64,000 nucleotides of DNA from Echinarachnius parma (GCA_037951105.1 JBAMJV010003100.1:1-64000), one strand, 5' to 3'; counted from the stretch's first letter, positions 33,376 to 44,805 are shown. The notes: generated by a model not told the origin, from the sequence alone. A program made the numbers and translations.

Positions 33376-33792
33376 ATAAAAGTGATACATTAACTTTATA
33401 TTTTTACCAAAAAGTAATGTTTGAGACTTCAATCATATACCAATTTCATTGTAATATTCTTGAGAATTATACGTAAGAATTTCATAAAAAATAATAAAGT
33501 TTACCTAGTGAAAACAGAGAAAATCAATATCCTGATCGTTCGCGTGAATAATCCCAATTCGGATACTATGGACGATTGAGTATCCGAATGCTGATACTCT
33601 TGACTACGGTCGGAAACCGCCTATAGACGCTCTCAATCTTAAATATATCCAAGATTATGGAGACATTTGAAAAATCGAAACCCATTTCATTATTCTGTTC
33701 CCATAAGCCAAACAACAATGTACAAGAGAACTGGAAAAGCTCCAAGTGATTTTGGTTAAATTTTACAAGTCAAAGTTAATGGATCACTTTAA
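33376..33792 (-). mobile_element. Family A element, copy 3
   Basis: The ends are AAAAGTGATACATTAACTTT and AAAGTTAATGGATCACTTTAA. Its complement follows copy 1 closely, including TTGTTGTTTGGCTTATGGGAACAG and the paired GTATCCGAAT/ATTCGGATAC motifs. Non-coding. Confidence 0.85.
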
Positions 33793-34254
33793 GTCCGCGT
33801 AGAACAAACAACACGTTTCGGCCTTCGGGTTTGCTTTGGGGGACGACTTGCTTGTAAAAACAAGCGTAGCTTATTTCGGGCTTATTTCATGTTACAAAAT
33901 AATGTTTGTGTAATGTGTCAATCGCATTAAGGTTTAATATCAAGCTAATGTCTTTTAGTTACTCCTTTGCGTCCAGTTACATGTTATACAATTACTGTAA
34001 GTGCTTTTCAGCCTTCCTTAATGAACTATATGTATTCCGTAACTAAGTGTTATTGAGCATGGTGAAGGACGGTTCCGGTGGCATGATAGTTCAGAAAAGA
34101 ACTGTTGAAATAAAGATATAAAATAGGAAGTAGGTAGATAAGGAAAAGAAAATTAATTCGCAAAACACTAGTTCTGAGAAGAACTAATGGAAGGAGATTG
34201 GTGAGACGTGTGTGGGAAGATAACTTCCTCCCTGAGTTTTTAAATGTAGCAGAC

Positions 34255-34372
34255 AAACAAACATACAATAAAACAAACAAACAAAAACAGACACACACAC
34301 ATACAATAAAACAAACAAACAAAAACAGACACACACACACATACAATAAAACAAACAAACAAAAACAAATGA
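34255..34372 (+). repeat. Tandem repeat of ~45 bp with AAAC and CA tracts
   Basis: ACATACAATAAAACAAACAAACAAAAACAG(ACAC)n occurs three times. The TVCV-type frames on the minus strand are artefacts. Confidence 0.9.
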
Positions 34373-34456
34373 TAACAAATGATCAAGCAAAAAAAACAAC
34401 ACACACTCTAACTTACGGAACAATTTTTCACAATTTACCATTACTAAAGTATTTCA

Positions 34457-34604
34457 TTAATCGGAAATAAAAGCAGATCTTACAATCTACTGTATATTAT
34501 CAAATATAATGGTCCTTCCTATACATGCCATGTCTTATGGGTATCAATATGATCTATTCCATAATATATGTATGATTGTAAGATCTGCTTTTATATCCGA
34601 TTAA
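34457..34604. mobile_element. Small TTAA-flanked TIR element
   Basis: TCGGAAATAAAAGCAGATCT is repeated inverted at the right end as AGATCTGCTTTTATATCCGA. The ~33-base arms continue through TACAATC/GATTGTA. TTAA is on both sides (34457-34460, 34601-34604). Confidence 0.85.
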
Positions 34605-34643
34605 GTTCGCAAGTATGGAAGCACTTTGAGCCGAAGCATTGTA

Positions 34644-34686
34644 CTTGTAAGTCCTTGTAAGTCCTTGTAAGTCCTTGTAAGTCCTT
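34644..34686 (+). repeat. 10 bp minisatellite (CTTGTAAGTC)4
   Basis: Four consecutive near-identical decamers. Confidence 0.9.
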
Positions 34687-34939
34687 ACGAAACGTAATGT
34701 CACATAAATTCAAAAGCAACCAAGAAAAAAAAAACCTCACCTCAAAATATCATAAATAGCCAGTACTCATGTTTATATACCCTTAACGTGCATGGAATAC
34801 GGTACCTGAGCATGCATGGGTGTGTCACGTATAGTGTTGATCGCACGAGGAGATTTAAAATGTTCTCACCTATATATGTATCTATTTCGAAATTAATATT
34901 AACAAACTACAGAGAGAAAGAGAATTTGAGAAGAATGGC

Positions 34940-35157
34940 TTAAGCTGCGTTTCCATTAGAGCGAATTTCCGCGGCGAATTATTTGTTTCGCAGCGAATTA
35001 TTAAAAAAAATCGCTCTGAGGAGCGATTTAAAAAATTCGCTTGCAAATATTTGACATGTATAATATGAATAATATATATGAATAATATATGAACAACACT
35101 GATTTGGTCCGTGCGAATGTTCGTGGCGGAAATCGCTCTAATGGAATCGCAGATTAA
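34940..35157. mobile_element. TTAA-flanked foldback element (CTGCGTTTCCATTAGAGCGA end)
   Basis: GCTGCGTTTCCATTAGAGCG at the left pairs with CGCTCTAATGGAATCGCAG at the right, and the inner arms share TTCCGC.GCGAA. TTAA lies at 34940-34943 and 35154-35157. A second internal hairpin, AATCGCTCTGAGGAGCGATT, sits near 35009-35028. Confidence 0.85.
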
Positions 35158-35275
35158 CGGTAAGAAGGGGAGAAAGATGAAGAAGGAGGTGAAGTCAGAT
35201 GTGAGAAATGCGATGAGGCGAGAGGAGATGTGTTTACAAGCGTCTGTGTTTACTTGCATACATGATTGTGTGGTG

Positions 35276-35338
35276 TTTTTTTTTTTTTTTTTTTTTTTTT
35301 TTTGGGTGGGGGGGGGGGGGGGGGGGTGGGGGGGGGGG
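35276..35338 (+). repeat. (T)28 followed by interrupted poly-G
   Basis: Pure T at 35276-35303, then GGG-T-(G)19-T-(G)11. Confidence 0.95.
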
Positions 35339-35399
35339 AGCGGTGTCGCGGCCCAAAGTAAAAATCAAATTAAGAAGTCTCAACTGCTAGGTAGGTAGT

Positions 35400-36035
35400 G
35401 CATTGCACGGAGGCTGTCTTTATTCAAATAACACACACGAACAAAATAATGTTTTCGATCACTATACGCCACCGCGTGTGTGTGCTGCAAAACATGCAAA
35501 AGGACATCGTCTGTTTGCAAGATATGCTTTTTTTGTTTTGTTTCAGAAGAGCAAGGGATCATAACATGCATTTCTTCGCATATACTTGTTCTTCTTCATG
35601 TCAGTATAATCCTGGCTTTATAATATATTTTTAATGTCGCATGTTATTAAAGAAAGTGTGTTATTAGGAGTCACCCCAATTGTGAAGGTATGGTTACTAC
35701 TACTATAGGGTAGGGTAACTTTTGTAACATATGCCAATTTGGGTCAGGATGATTACGTCTATCTCAGTGATACCAGCATCAATGTATATGATGCAATCTA
35801 CAGAAGAGCGCGCACCAGGAATTCTTAGTTAAAGTACATCCCAAAATACATGTAGTTTATTGAGGGGTTGATCTACTTTTCAACGAGTTGAACTCGATAT
35901 GTATTATGCGTATGTAGAGTAATTTGGGTGTAAAAGCACATACCGTTGGGGGAACAAGATCTTTATGCAATAAAAGATCTACTTGTAGAAGTTAATTGAC
36001 AATAGAGGATTACTATACATTCTTATTTGCCTGGG
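35400..36035. other. Non-coding stretch, nothing recognised
   Basis: Short frames without motifs. Confidence 0.35.
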
Positions 36036-36039
36036 GTGA

Positions 36040-36255
36040 CCCCTTTTCAAGCTCTCCGAGCTTTGCGGGCATTCCCTATTTCCGTATCGTATACATTCAC
36101 TGCAACTTTCATATTACAGGACTTGTAATCATGGTAATTGTCTTTCCATATTAATGTTATTTATTTGTATGATCTTATTATATATACGAACTTGTATGTT
36201 ACTTTGTAATTCATGATTTAAAATGATGGAAATAAATTATTAAAATGAAATGAAA
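36040..36255 (+). mobile_element. Possible 3' end of a LINE-like retrotransposon
   Basis: CATGATTTAAAATGATGGAAATAAATTATT, then AAATGAAATGAAAAT, resembles the 3' tail of many non-LTR retrotransposons. A similar tail (TTCATGATTGGTAATAAATAATAGAAATGAAATGAAA) lies at 45718-45754. No RT coding was seen upstream, so only the tail would remain. Confidence 0.35.
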
Positions 36256-36449
36256 ATTGACGATATCATAACTGCTACTAACCAATGTAAGAGGAAGACA
36301 AGGTTTTCTAAGCATCTTATTTGTCCAACGTACCAGTAAAATGTTTTTAGTTGTTGTTGTTTTTTTACGACATTATATTACTCAACTTTCATCAAGAGTC
36401 ACCCTATCGCGAATGGCGTATATAAGTTTAACATATGCATTTGGCATTT

Positions 36450-36545
36450 CGGATTCGTTAATTAGGCGGGATGTGCCATATTGCGAACGCCTTGCGCACG
36501 GTGCAGCGACTGCAGCCTACTTCATCCGCTGTGAAGTATCCCCGC
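36450..36545 (+). mobile_element. Family F partial copy
   Basis: GTGCCATATTGCGAACGCCTTGCGCACGGTGCAGCG matches the family F core in forward orientation. The right half is lost. Confidence 0.6.
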
Positions 36546-36637
36546 GAAATGACGAAAGACAATCTATCAAATATGCGCACCAGTAAATTGCTGATTATAA
36601 TATGTTTAGAAAAACAGATAGGATTCCTTTAGCCATG

Positions 36638-37034
36638 TTAAAGGGACTTAGTAACATTGTCCAAATCCTCAAAATAAAATTGTAATTCTAGCGGTTCCTT
36701 TATACCTTGTTGTATTCGTATTAACAATAAAATCATGGGACAGCTTTCGGTTTTTCAAATTTCCCTTTCATTACAAAGATATGTATGATTGAAGTATTTA
36801 GATAAGAAAATCTCCGGGCGAGATTTTCATCCCTGTACAAAGTGAATGCAGTGAGTTGGTGAATATCACCCAATATCACTTTGCATTTTCGCTCATTACT
36901 TGGCCATACATTGTCCATTTTGACCTGAAATTTTCACACAATACCCTGAGGACATATGAGATAACAACAGTATACATTGCATCAACCATTCATCAGTTTT
37001 TGCACATCTCAACAAAGTTACTAGATCCCTTTAA
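36638..37034 (+). mobile_element. Family B element, copy 4, both ends present
   Basis: TTAAAGGGACTTAGTAACAT at the left and GTTACTAGATCCCTTTAA at the right, TTAA at both edges. In place of the usual CCACTGGATAG core it carries AAAATCTCCGGGCGAGATTTT, a palindrome at 36808-36828. Another subtype of the core is therefore present. Confidence 0.9.
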
Positions 37035-37830
37035 CATTGTTCTAACGTAATTTGTTCCTTACTGTACATGTATTGACTTAATAATATGGAATGATTTTAC
37101 AAGAGGCATCCTAGCGTGTATATCTAGGGTAATTTGTTTAACATTGACATCAGGGTCAGGACAAAATAATATCGATATACATTCCCCAACTGGCAAAAGT
37201 ACAAATGCATGCTTTAAGAATTAAGCAAGCCTATTTCCTAGCAATGAGCTGCTTTAAGATGTTAATTTAATTTAAGATTCGCTCTCTCGTTGACCTGGCG
37301 TCGAATACTTTGGTAAATTCTGTTCTATAAATATCATTACGCATGTGGAAAACTCGGTTAAAAATACGAAGAAAGACTGTTATTTCGCTTTAAATCTAAT
37401 TATAAGTGCACCATCCATGATTAACCCGCACCCGCAATCATTCTAAATGTGTTTTGTATCAATATTGAAATTCTTCGAGCAGGTGGCGATGCCAAGGGTA
37501 CACTTATTGCGAAGAGAATAACATGGTTTCGATGTCATATGACATTACTCTCCTCCTAGAGGCAATTGATTATTTTTCATGGAACACGCACTTCCAATCA
37601 CCGTTTCGGTGTAGTTTGCCTCCATTCCGAATAATCAAAGCCTCGTTCATATAGTAGTCGTGGCTCTAAACTGGAGCTGGAGCCTCTAAAATATCCTCGG
37701 AACCTTCTTGATCATTGAAATAAAAAATAAAAGAATATGAACAAATATAAAATTAGTATCTTGTCGATATTCTGGAGGTGTGCATTTAATATCTCTTACG
37801 ATAGCGGGATAAGCAAACAATATCACATCT
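37035..37830. other. Non-coding stretch, nothing recognised
   Basis: No motif or structure was seen. Confidence 0.35.
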
Positions 37831-37989
37831 GGGCCCCGTTGCAGAAAGAGATATACCTACAATCGATTGTAAGTTACAATTAAGTCAAAACATTTGCGCG
37901 TTTCAACCAATCAGATTTGCGCATTTAGCACACATGTACAATTAATTGTACCTTACAATCGATTGTATCTATTTTTTGCAACGGGGTCC
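37831..37989. mobile_element. Family E foldback MITE, copy 3
   Basis: GGGCCCCGTTGCAGAAAGAG at the left pairs with TTTTTGCAACGGGGTCC at the right, with TACAATCGATTGTA in both arms. Confidence 0.85.
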
Positions 37990-38308
37990 TGATAATATGA
38001 TATGCCAATTATCGCACACGTGTGTCTGGTTTACGTCCTAGATCGCACAAATATTATTTATTATGTTATTAGTAAATTGATTGCTAAAATGCTGTTTAAA
38101 TAGTTTGGGGTAAAGTTTTTAGTATATAACACAAGTTCATGTTCTAAGATTTTGTTTTACATGATTGTATGATAAAAGAGAAATTTGGCAGTTTATTGAA
38201 GGATATTCCTCAAGACTGTATGAGGATTTAGCGATTGCCATGTGTGGGGATGGTACACGCCTGTTCGAACAATCGCAACTATATAGGTTAGTTTGTGCGC
38301 CTCTTCCC

Positions 38309-38822
38309 GGTCACACATAGCCGACGCACGGAGGACGCACAGCCCGCGCATTGAAATTGGAAAATAAGGTCAGTGCGTCGTTGTGCGCCCAACTTTTGTC
38401 AAGGCTCAAGCGACGCACGGCCCGCGTTTCGAAAATTATTCAAAAAGCTGGAAAATAAGATCAGATAGGTGTGCGCTAGGTGTTCGCTAGACCTCAGCCT
38501 CCGTACACATTTTAGTGAATGCCCAGCGTGCGCTCCGCGTATGTCTGACGTTGGTCTAGCGCGCTCTGCGCGTGTCTGGCGTCCTTTCGGCGTGTACGAT
38601 CATGCGTCGAGCTCGACGCACATTTTTGTGCATGCACAAAAAATCCCGACGCACACAGCGAATTCCGACGCATGACGGCGAATCCATAGCGTTTGGTCCA
38701 GCGCGCTCGACGAATGAGTAACGAATGACGACGCACACCTAGCGAACGACGACGCACTGGCCAAAATTGCAAATTTTCAATGCGCTGGCCGTGCGTCCCC
38801 CGTGCGTCGCCTATGTGTGACC
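38309..38822. mobile_element. GC-rich foldback element, GGTCACACATAG ends
   Basis: GGTCACACATAGCCGACGCACG at the left pairs with CGTGCGTCGCCTATGTGTGACC at the right. The interior is rich in CGACGCA words in both orientations and much more GC-rich than its surroundings. The overlapping minus-strand frames are products of this composition. No coding capacity or clear target duplication. Confidence 0.8.
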
Positions 38823-38824
38823 AC

Positions 38825-39490
38825 CCCCGCTCCATTGACAGTGATTACAGTTTCACGTTCCTTTTACGAGGAACAATATTCAAAATGATCGATAATTGTT
38901 CCTCTAATTGTCTCCAGAAATGCTATCGTGTCCCTTTAACTTCGAAGTTTAAACTCGTTCTTCTTTAATTGCACGAGAAGTCTCAATTACATAGAAAAAT
39001 ACTCTAGACATGTAGCTGTAAGCCTACAGAAAGAGGGAGGGTTCACACTTCACCAGCGGCGTTTTGTTTCTTTCTTTTTTTTATACCACACGATTAAGTC
39101 AGATTTGATGAACAATATACAGGTATTAAAGTCTCAGTTATCCCTCAAACACGTACACTAGATGATGGAATATATACGCTTGTAAACAATTCTTAGAATT
39201 CGATTTAGAGAATAAGAAGAGATGTAAGTTCAATTTAAAGCTCCATTGTAATCTTTAACATAAATAAGAGATTTAATTTGCTTTAATTGTCTTTATTATA
39301 CAAATCCTGAAAAACAAACATGTTTATGTGAAGACTCGAGTCTGATCTAAAATAAAAACACCTTTTGGTAACTGAAATATCACGTGTCGGGTTTTATATG
39401 GTAATTTATTAAGAAGAGTTCTGTTTTATATTACAGTTATAATTGTTTTGGCTAATTTCTTTATAATTTATCTCAAACAACGGGAGACTA
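38825..39490. other. AT-rich non-coding stretch, nothing recognised
   Basis: No motif or structure was seen. Confidence 0.35.
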
Positions 39491-39493
39491 GAA

Positions 39494-39853
39494 CGATCTA
39501 GTAACTTTGTTGACATGTGCAAAAGTGATGAATGGTTGGTAAAATATGTAGTTTTGTGATTTGATATGTCCTCTGAGTATTGTGTGAAAAGTTTGTGTTA
39601 AATGGATGTTATATGGCAGAATATTGAGCAAACATGCAATTTATATTCCCTGACTTTGTACACGGTTATCCAGGGGGATCCAAACACTTCAATCGTAAAT
39701 ATCTTTTTAACGAAAGGAAAATTTGAAGAAAAAAAAAAAAACCTGCTCCATGCTTCTATTGGTAATACGGATACAGCATGGTATGAGAGAACCATGATAT
39801 TTCTAATTAAGTTTATGATGATTTTGACAATGTTTATATCACATCCCTTTTAT
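39494..39853 (-). mobile_element. Family B element, copy 5, inverted
   Basis: CGATCTAGTAACTTTGTTGACATGTGC begins it. It follows the complement of the family consensus to ATGTTTATATCACATCCCTTTTA. Its A-run at 39728-39740 is expanded. Confidence 0.85.
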
Positions 39854-40254
39854 ACGTTTGTATGTTCTTTGTAATCATGGTAATCGTTGTGATTTGGTAA
39901 TGTGTGTGTGAGATTATCAGCCGTTTTTTAGTTAAACATTCGTTGGGCCTTTATTTACTGCGCAAATTACTGGTCTTGTTCTAGTTTCTGAAGAAATATC
40001 AGATTATATTATAATTCAATTGATTCCTTTAGAAAACTAGGCAAAGATGAACGAATGACAGACATATGCTGGAGTTCAAGTGAAATGTATCCTCGTCGCG
40101 ATTTCTCTTCGGTTTAATTGGCATTGAATTGTGCTTTAATTCAAAGCAAACGTACCGGAGTTTATTTGTTTGTTTGTTTTCGATGAGAAATCTCGATTAC
40201 ATAGCAAAACAGTTTGGGACGTGATTTAAAGATCATCAAGCGTGCGGCTTCTAC

Positions 40255-40371
40255 ACCGCTGGTCGCCATTTCGAACTAGGCTATTATTGGCGGGCGCTGA
40301 AAACACTGATCCAATGTGCATTTCGCACCGTGCGCAAGGCGCGTCGGATATACGAATCCGAACTACCTTTA
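40255..40371 (-). mobile_element. Family F partial copy, joined to family B
   Basis: CGCCATTTCGAACTAGGCTA, TTCGCACCGTGCGCAAGGCG and ACGAATCCGAACTACCTTTAA are the complement of family F. The shared TTAA at 40369-40372 is also the start of family B copy 6. Confidence 0.7.
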
Positions 40372-40756
40372 AAGGGATCTAGTAACTTTGTTGACATGTG
40401 CAAAAAGTGATGAGTGGTTGATACAATGTATATTGTTGTTATTTGATATGTCCACTGGGTGTTGTGTGAAAATTTCAAGTTAAATGGACGTTATATGGCC
40501 GAGTAATGAGCAAAAAAGCAAAGTGATATTCACTAACTCATTGCACTCACTTTGTACACGGTTTTGACGATCCAGTGGATTATTCAACATCTGAACACTT
40601 CAATCGTATACATGTCTTTTTAACGAAAGGGAAATTTGAAAAACCGAAACCTGTGCCATGATTATATTGTTCATACAAATACAATAAGGTATGAGGGAAC
40701 CGCTAGAATTCCAATTGGATTTTGAGGATTTGGACAATGTTACTAAGTCCCTTTAA
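40369..40756 (-). mobile_element. Family B element, copy 6, inverted, both ends present
   Basis: TTAAAGGGATCTAGTAACTTTGTTG at the left and ACAATGTTACTAAGTCCCTTTAA at the right, TTAA at both edges. It is close to consensus, with the CCAGTGGATTATTCAACATC core. Confidence 0.95.
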
Positions 40757-40759
40757 GGT

Positions 40760-42375
40760 ATAAAACAGGGCGGGTTCAAACTTGAATAAAGATTTGTTTT
40801 GACCACTTTATCCATCTTGATTTCGTCGTATTTGGTGAACAAAATAGAAGAGCACTGCGCCTCCAACTTTTCCTAGTAGTAAGGTAATACGGTCAATGAT
40901 ACCAATGAAACCAAAGGGCGGTGCAGCTGTAAGTCAATTAAAATAAGTTTGAAACCAACGCCTTGGAATACAGATGAGTAGCTGGAGGTGGCAGAGTGGA
41001 AGATGCTACGAGTATCGCTGGGAGGAATGACATGGCTGGATAGGGCAAGACACTGATCATGTGAGGAGTTCAGCAAATGTAGGTCACTTATAAATGTATT
41101 CCTTGAAATGCTTGAACTAATCATATTTTAACGTATTACATAGAGCTTTTATTCCGTGTAATTGTACATTTCCTGAATATCCATCAAATGGCATTTCAGC
41201 CATTCTACCTTATTTCATTAAATCCTTCATTTGCCAAACTTTCATAACATTTTCTTTTACATTTATTTTGAAGGATGTATGCAATTATCCTTCAGCGCTT
41301 CGGCTTTACTTCACGACAGATTTGATAATGATGATAAACTACCTTATACCCAACGGCATCTAGGGACCTGTTGCTTGAAAAAAAAAATATTGATTGAATA
41401 GAGGGTACGTTGCTTCGCTCTCATCTATAGGCTTTAACGGGGTTGCGTCTTCGGAGCTAGAGGGGGTATTCCAAGAGTTCGTATCGGCAGCGCCATGTAT
41501 TTTTCTAACCAGGCGGGTTCACACGCGAGCGCGACACACACGCATGCTAATACACACGGATTGCATTGACATGGTAGTACCGGTACCCTCAATGTGCGTA
41601 CATATTAAACTAGATGATAAATACACACTCAGCCGTAAGATGTAGTCATATTTTGTGATTCACCGACTGTGTATATCATAATATACACAGTTATATGGTC
41701 CTATATATACGGTAATCACATGCGCTCTGAATCCTTTCGAAAAGGGTATTATTGCAGGAAGTAACGTATATGCCTAATATGGATTTAGAGTCGATTTGGT
41801 CACTGCGCAGTGCGTACTATGCGACAACCCGTGCAACAGGTGACTAATGTCTCAATGATAGTAGATGATTATAATTTAGATATCGTGGCGACTCTCTACA
41901 AAGGCGCCCTCTGACATTAACGATGCAGTATCTTTAAAACCCCGTGACAATTTTTTGAAAACTGCTAAAAAAATATCTTGAAAACTATACAAACAAAACC
42001 ACAAGGGGCAAATCGATGGATTACTACTAAATATGGCGTGGATTCTGTTTCCTTCGTGATAGTTGGATAAAAGAGAAAAGGGAAAAATCGGCCTCTTCGT
42101 TAATCGCTACTCCAATTAATGTAAGCATAAATACTTCAATATCTGTCAAAATAGATCTAAAACTCGTCCAGAGACACGATTATCATAATGTATAGGCCTA
42201 AGTCTTAGAGTGGGTTGTTGATGTATTTGGAAATGTTCTACACGTACGTTGCATAATTATTTATGAAGAAGCGAACATTTTGCAGTCTATTTTGAGTCAT
42301 TCCCAAGACTGTTCTCGGGTATCAACCATAAATAGCACCAATAGCAAGATGTTCAGGCTTTGAGAATGATAAGAT
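40760..42375. other. Non-coding stretch, nothing recognised
   Basis: An 83-codon minus-strand frame at 40873-41124 is Ser-rich without motif. Nothing else was seen. Confidence 0.35.
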
Positions 42376-42381
42376 ATAGTT

Positions 42382-42652
42382 TACGAGGGGCGTTGAAACA
42401 GTTCATAGCCAGACCTTATAGAGATGTTCATTTCTCCAGATAATCCTCATCCACAACCACGCACTTTTCAGCACTCTTCCTGAGTGCCTCCAAGACCTCC
42501 CGGAAGAAGTCTCTTGAAAACCCCTCAGAAACCCCGCATATATTTAGCATCTTTTCTCTCATTACCCTCCTGAAAAGCACAACCTCAGGAGTGTCTCTCC
42601 ATAAGTAGGAATCTAACGATACCCGGTCCTGGGAAGGGTGGAACAACCCCAT
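42382..42652 (-). pseudogene. Mariner-like transposase C-terminal fragment with one terminal end
   Basis: The minus-strand frame 42652-42428 ends in DFFREVLEALRKSAEKCVVV followed by DEDYLEK and TGA. This resembles the mariner transposase C-terminus, where a helix is followed by a KC-(I/V)-x-x-x-G-D-Y-x-E-K motif. About 40 bases after the stop lies TTCAACGCCCCTCGTA; its complement TACGAGGGGCGTTGAA has the form of a known mariner terminal repeat. The catalytic DDD region, N-terminus and the other terminus are not found, so this is a truncated copy. I rely on motif resemblance only. Confidence 0.5.
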
Positions 42653-42659
42653 CCCGAAG

Positions 42660-43835
42660 TCTATGTTGTTTTTTTGTTAGGGTCACTCTGCTCTTGTCTT
42701 GTGAGCAGGCGCATGCCTGTCATCAACTTGTACTGCTTCAATTTCAAATTGACTGTTGGTAAAATGAATAAACATTGCAATATGGACGGCCAGTCTAGAA
42801 AAGAGACCTGTTTCTGCACCATTGATTATGCGAAAGATGCAACATTGCATACACAACATTAGGTAACCCAACTTCCTGCTCCTTCAAGGGCTTCATACTC
42901 CCGTGTAACGTTAATCTCGACCTTTTAAATTTCAATTATTGAAACTCATGGGTTTTCTAAAATAAATAACAAAATAATGAAGAGTATTATAGACAAAACA
43001 AATACGATAATGATACCAACTTCAACCATTGACATTACAACACATTATACATGACATTCTAGGAAAATAGAAAGGGCAAAACTGATTTCGTGGGGAAAAT
43101 AATTTGAAAGAAAGGCAGCAAAAAAAAAAAAAATGTATGTAGGTTAAACAACTTGATTGTGAAAAAAGGGAAAACTAAGAAAATAACCAAAAGTATATAC
43201 CAACAATCGCCAGATAGCACCGCTGGGAAAATAACAAATTAAGTGGACAGAATTGGGGGAAAAAACATTCCTCTCTTTTTGGAAAAAGTAAGTCACAGAA
43301 CGAAAAGACAATGGGCAATAACCTCGTACTAAAAGAAAGCAAGAAGATAACAAAATCAGAGCACAGTATTTTTCGGAAAAATAATCATGCGTAAAAACAA
43401 AAAATTACATTATTTCAAGAAAAAAAGTGAAGTGTTGACAAGAAAAATGTGAAGGAAAGAGAAACGAAAACTACACGAGTGTAGTAATTCACTTCAATTG
43501 TATGCATATCTTAAACTTATTGATTTAAATACATGTAAACGTCATCATAAAAACTGAACAACATAGATTTGTACGAAGGAAATAGAGACTACATGAAGTT
43601 ATACGACAAGCATGTAGCTTGAGTGGCCAGGGGTAGTTCCCTGGCTGGTTGGTTGTAAACAATCTTGCCAAGTGCATAATATCGATCTGTAGTCACTGCC
43701 TTGCTTTCACACTAAACGCTAGAACCAAATTCGCCTTACCAAAGTTAATAGGCGACACATCACTTAAAGATCGCCATACGTGGGCATGTAGAGGGCACTG
43801 CTAGGAATGCTACACCACAGTTCAACATTCGTAAA
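42660..43835. other. AT-rich, A-rich non-coding stretch
   Basis: The region 42950-43470 is strikingly A-rich on the plus strand. No genes. Confidence 0.35.
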
Positions 43836-43841
43836 TATAGT

Positions 43842-43953
43842 CTAGGTTGTGCGCACAACTTAACACTGAACCAGTGTGTGTGTATTTCGCACGGTGCGCA
43901 ACGAAGGCGTCCGCAATTTTTTTACGAACTTACGAATGCGAAAAAACCCTTAA
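43842..43953 (-). mobile_element. Family F left remnant, beside the large hairpin
   Basis: GTGTATTTCGCACGGTGCGCAACG and ACGAACTTACGAATGCG are complement-family F sequence. The large hairpin element follows at TTAA. Confidence 0.6.
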
Positions 43954-44611
43954 AGGGGCCCTGCAACCCAAATGCATGTTGACCTCTGTTCATCTGTATT
44001 AGTGTACACATTCAATATTTGTAAACGGTTTGACCCAAATATGTTTTGTATATTTTTAAACATTTTATCATTTATTTGTCTTCATGTTGCTAAGCCCCAC
44101 CTCCTAAAAAACCCTCCAGAGCAAATTCTATTGTTGACCTGCAGTGACATCATTTGTCAATCACTCGTCAGCTACCATGAGATTAACAAAAGATGAAAGT
44201 ACAAAAAGAACATCCACACAAAAGCATGCCCTGCATACCTCCATGCAATAGCTTAGACGGTGCTTTTCTTCTGACATAGCAACAGCTATTGTAATTGAAG
44301 TTGTGTGATTTGGTATTCTATTCAACCGATGCTATTGTGATTAGCCTAATCTTTTTGTACTTTCATCTTTTGTTAATCTCATGCATAGCTGACCAGTGAT
44401 TGACAAATGATGTCACTGCAGGTCAACAATAGAATTTGCTCTGGAGCGTTTTTTTAGGAGGTGGGGCTTAGCAACATGAAGACAAATAAATGATAAAATG
44501 TTTAAAAATATACAAAACATATTTGGGTCAAACCGTTTACAAATATTGAATGTGTACACTAATACAGATGAACAGAGGTCAACATGTATTTGGGTTGCAG
44601 GGCCCCTTTAA
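43950..44611. mobile_element. Family G: near-perfect 654 bp hairpin with TTAAAGGGGCCC ends
   Basis: Left arm 43954-44208 and right arm 44352-44607 are complementary with very few mismatches (e.g. ACCCTCCAGAG against CTCTGGAGCGT). A ~143 base loop separates them. TTAA lies at 43950-43953 and 44608-44611. AGGGGCCCTGCAACCCAAAT starts it. No coding capacity. The very high arm similarity points to recent formation, gene conversion or ongoing mobility. Confidence 0.95.
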
Positions 44612-44724
44612 ATACATGTATATCGCATACCATATAGTATTTCATAGTATTTATGCAACTTTGTATAATGGATTTCTATATATCTCCAATCTCTGTGGCG
44701 TCTTTAATCCATTATTGCACTCTA

Positions 44725-44805
44725 AATCCCGATAACGCGAAATGCACATTGATTCAGAGGTTGTGTTTACAGTGCGCACAAACTAGCCTATAGTAATGAA
44801 AGTTT
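44725..44805 (+). mobile_element. Family F right remnant
   Basis: GCGAAATGCACATTGATTCAG and GTGCGCACAAACTAGCCTA match the family F right half in forward orientation, opposite to the remnant on the left of the hairpin. Confidence 0.6.

Noticed and set aside
38469..38835. Arginine-rich frames on both strands
   Set aside because: They lie wholly inside the GC-rich foldback element and reflect CGACGCA words.
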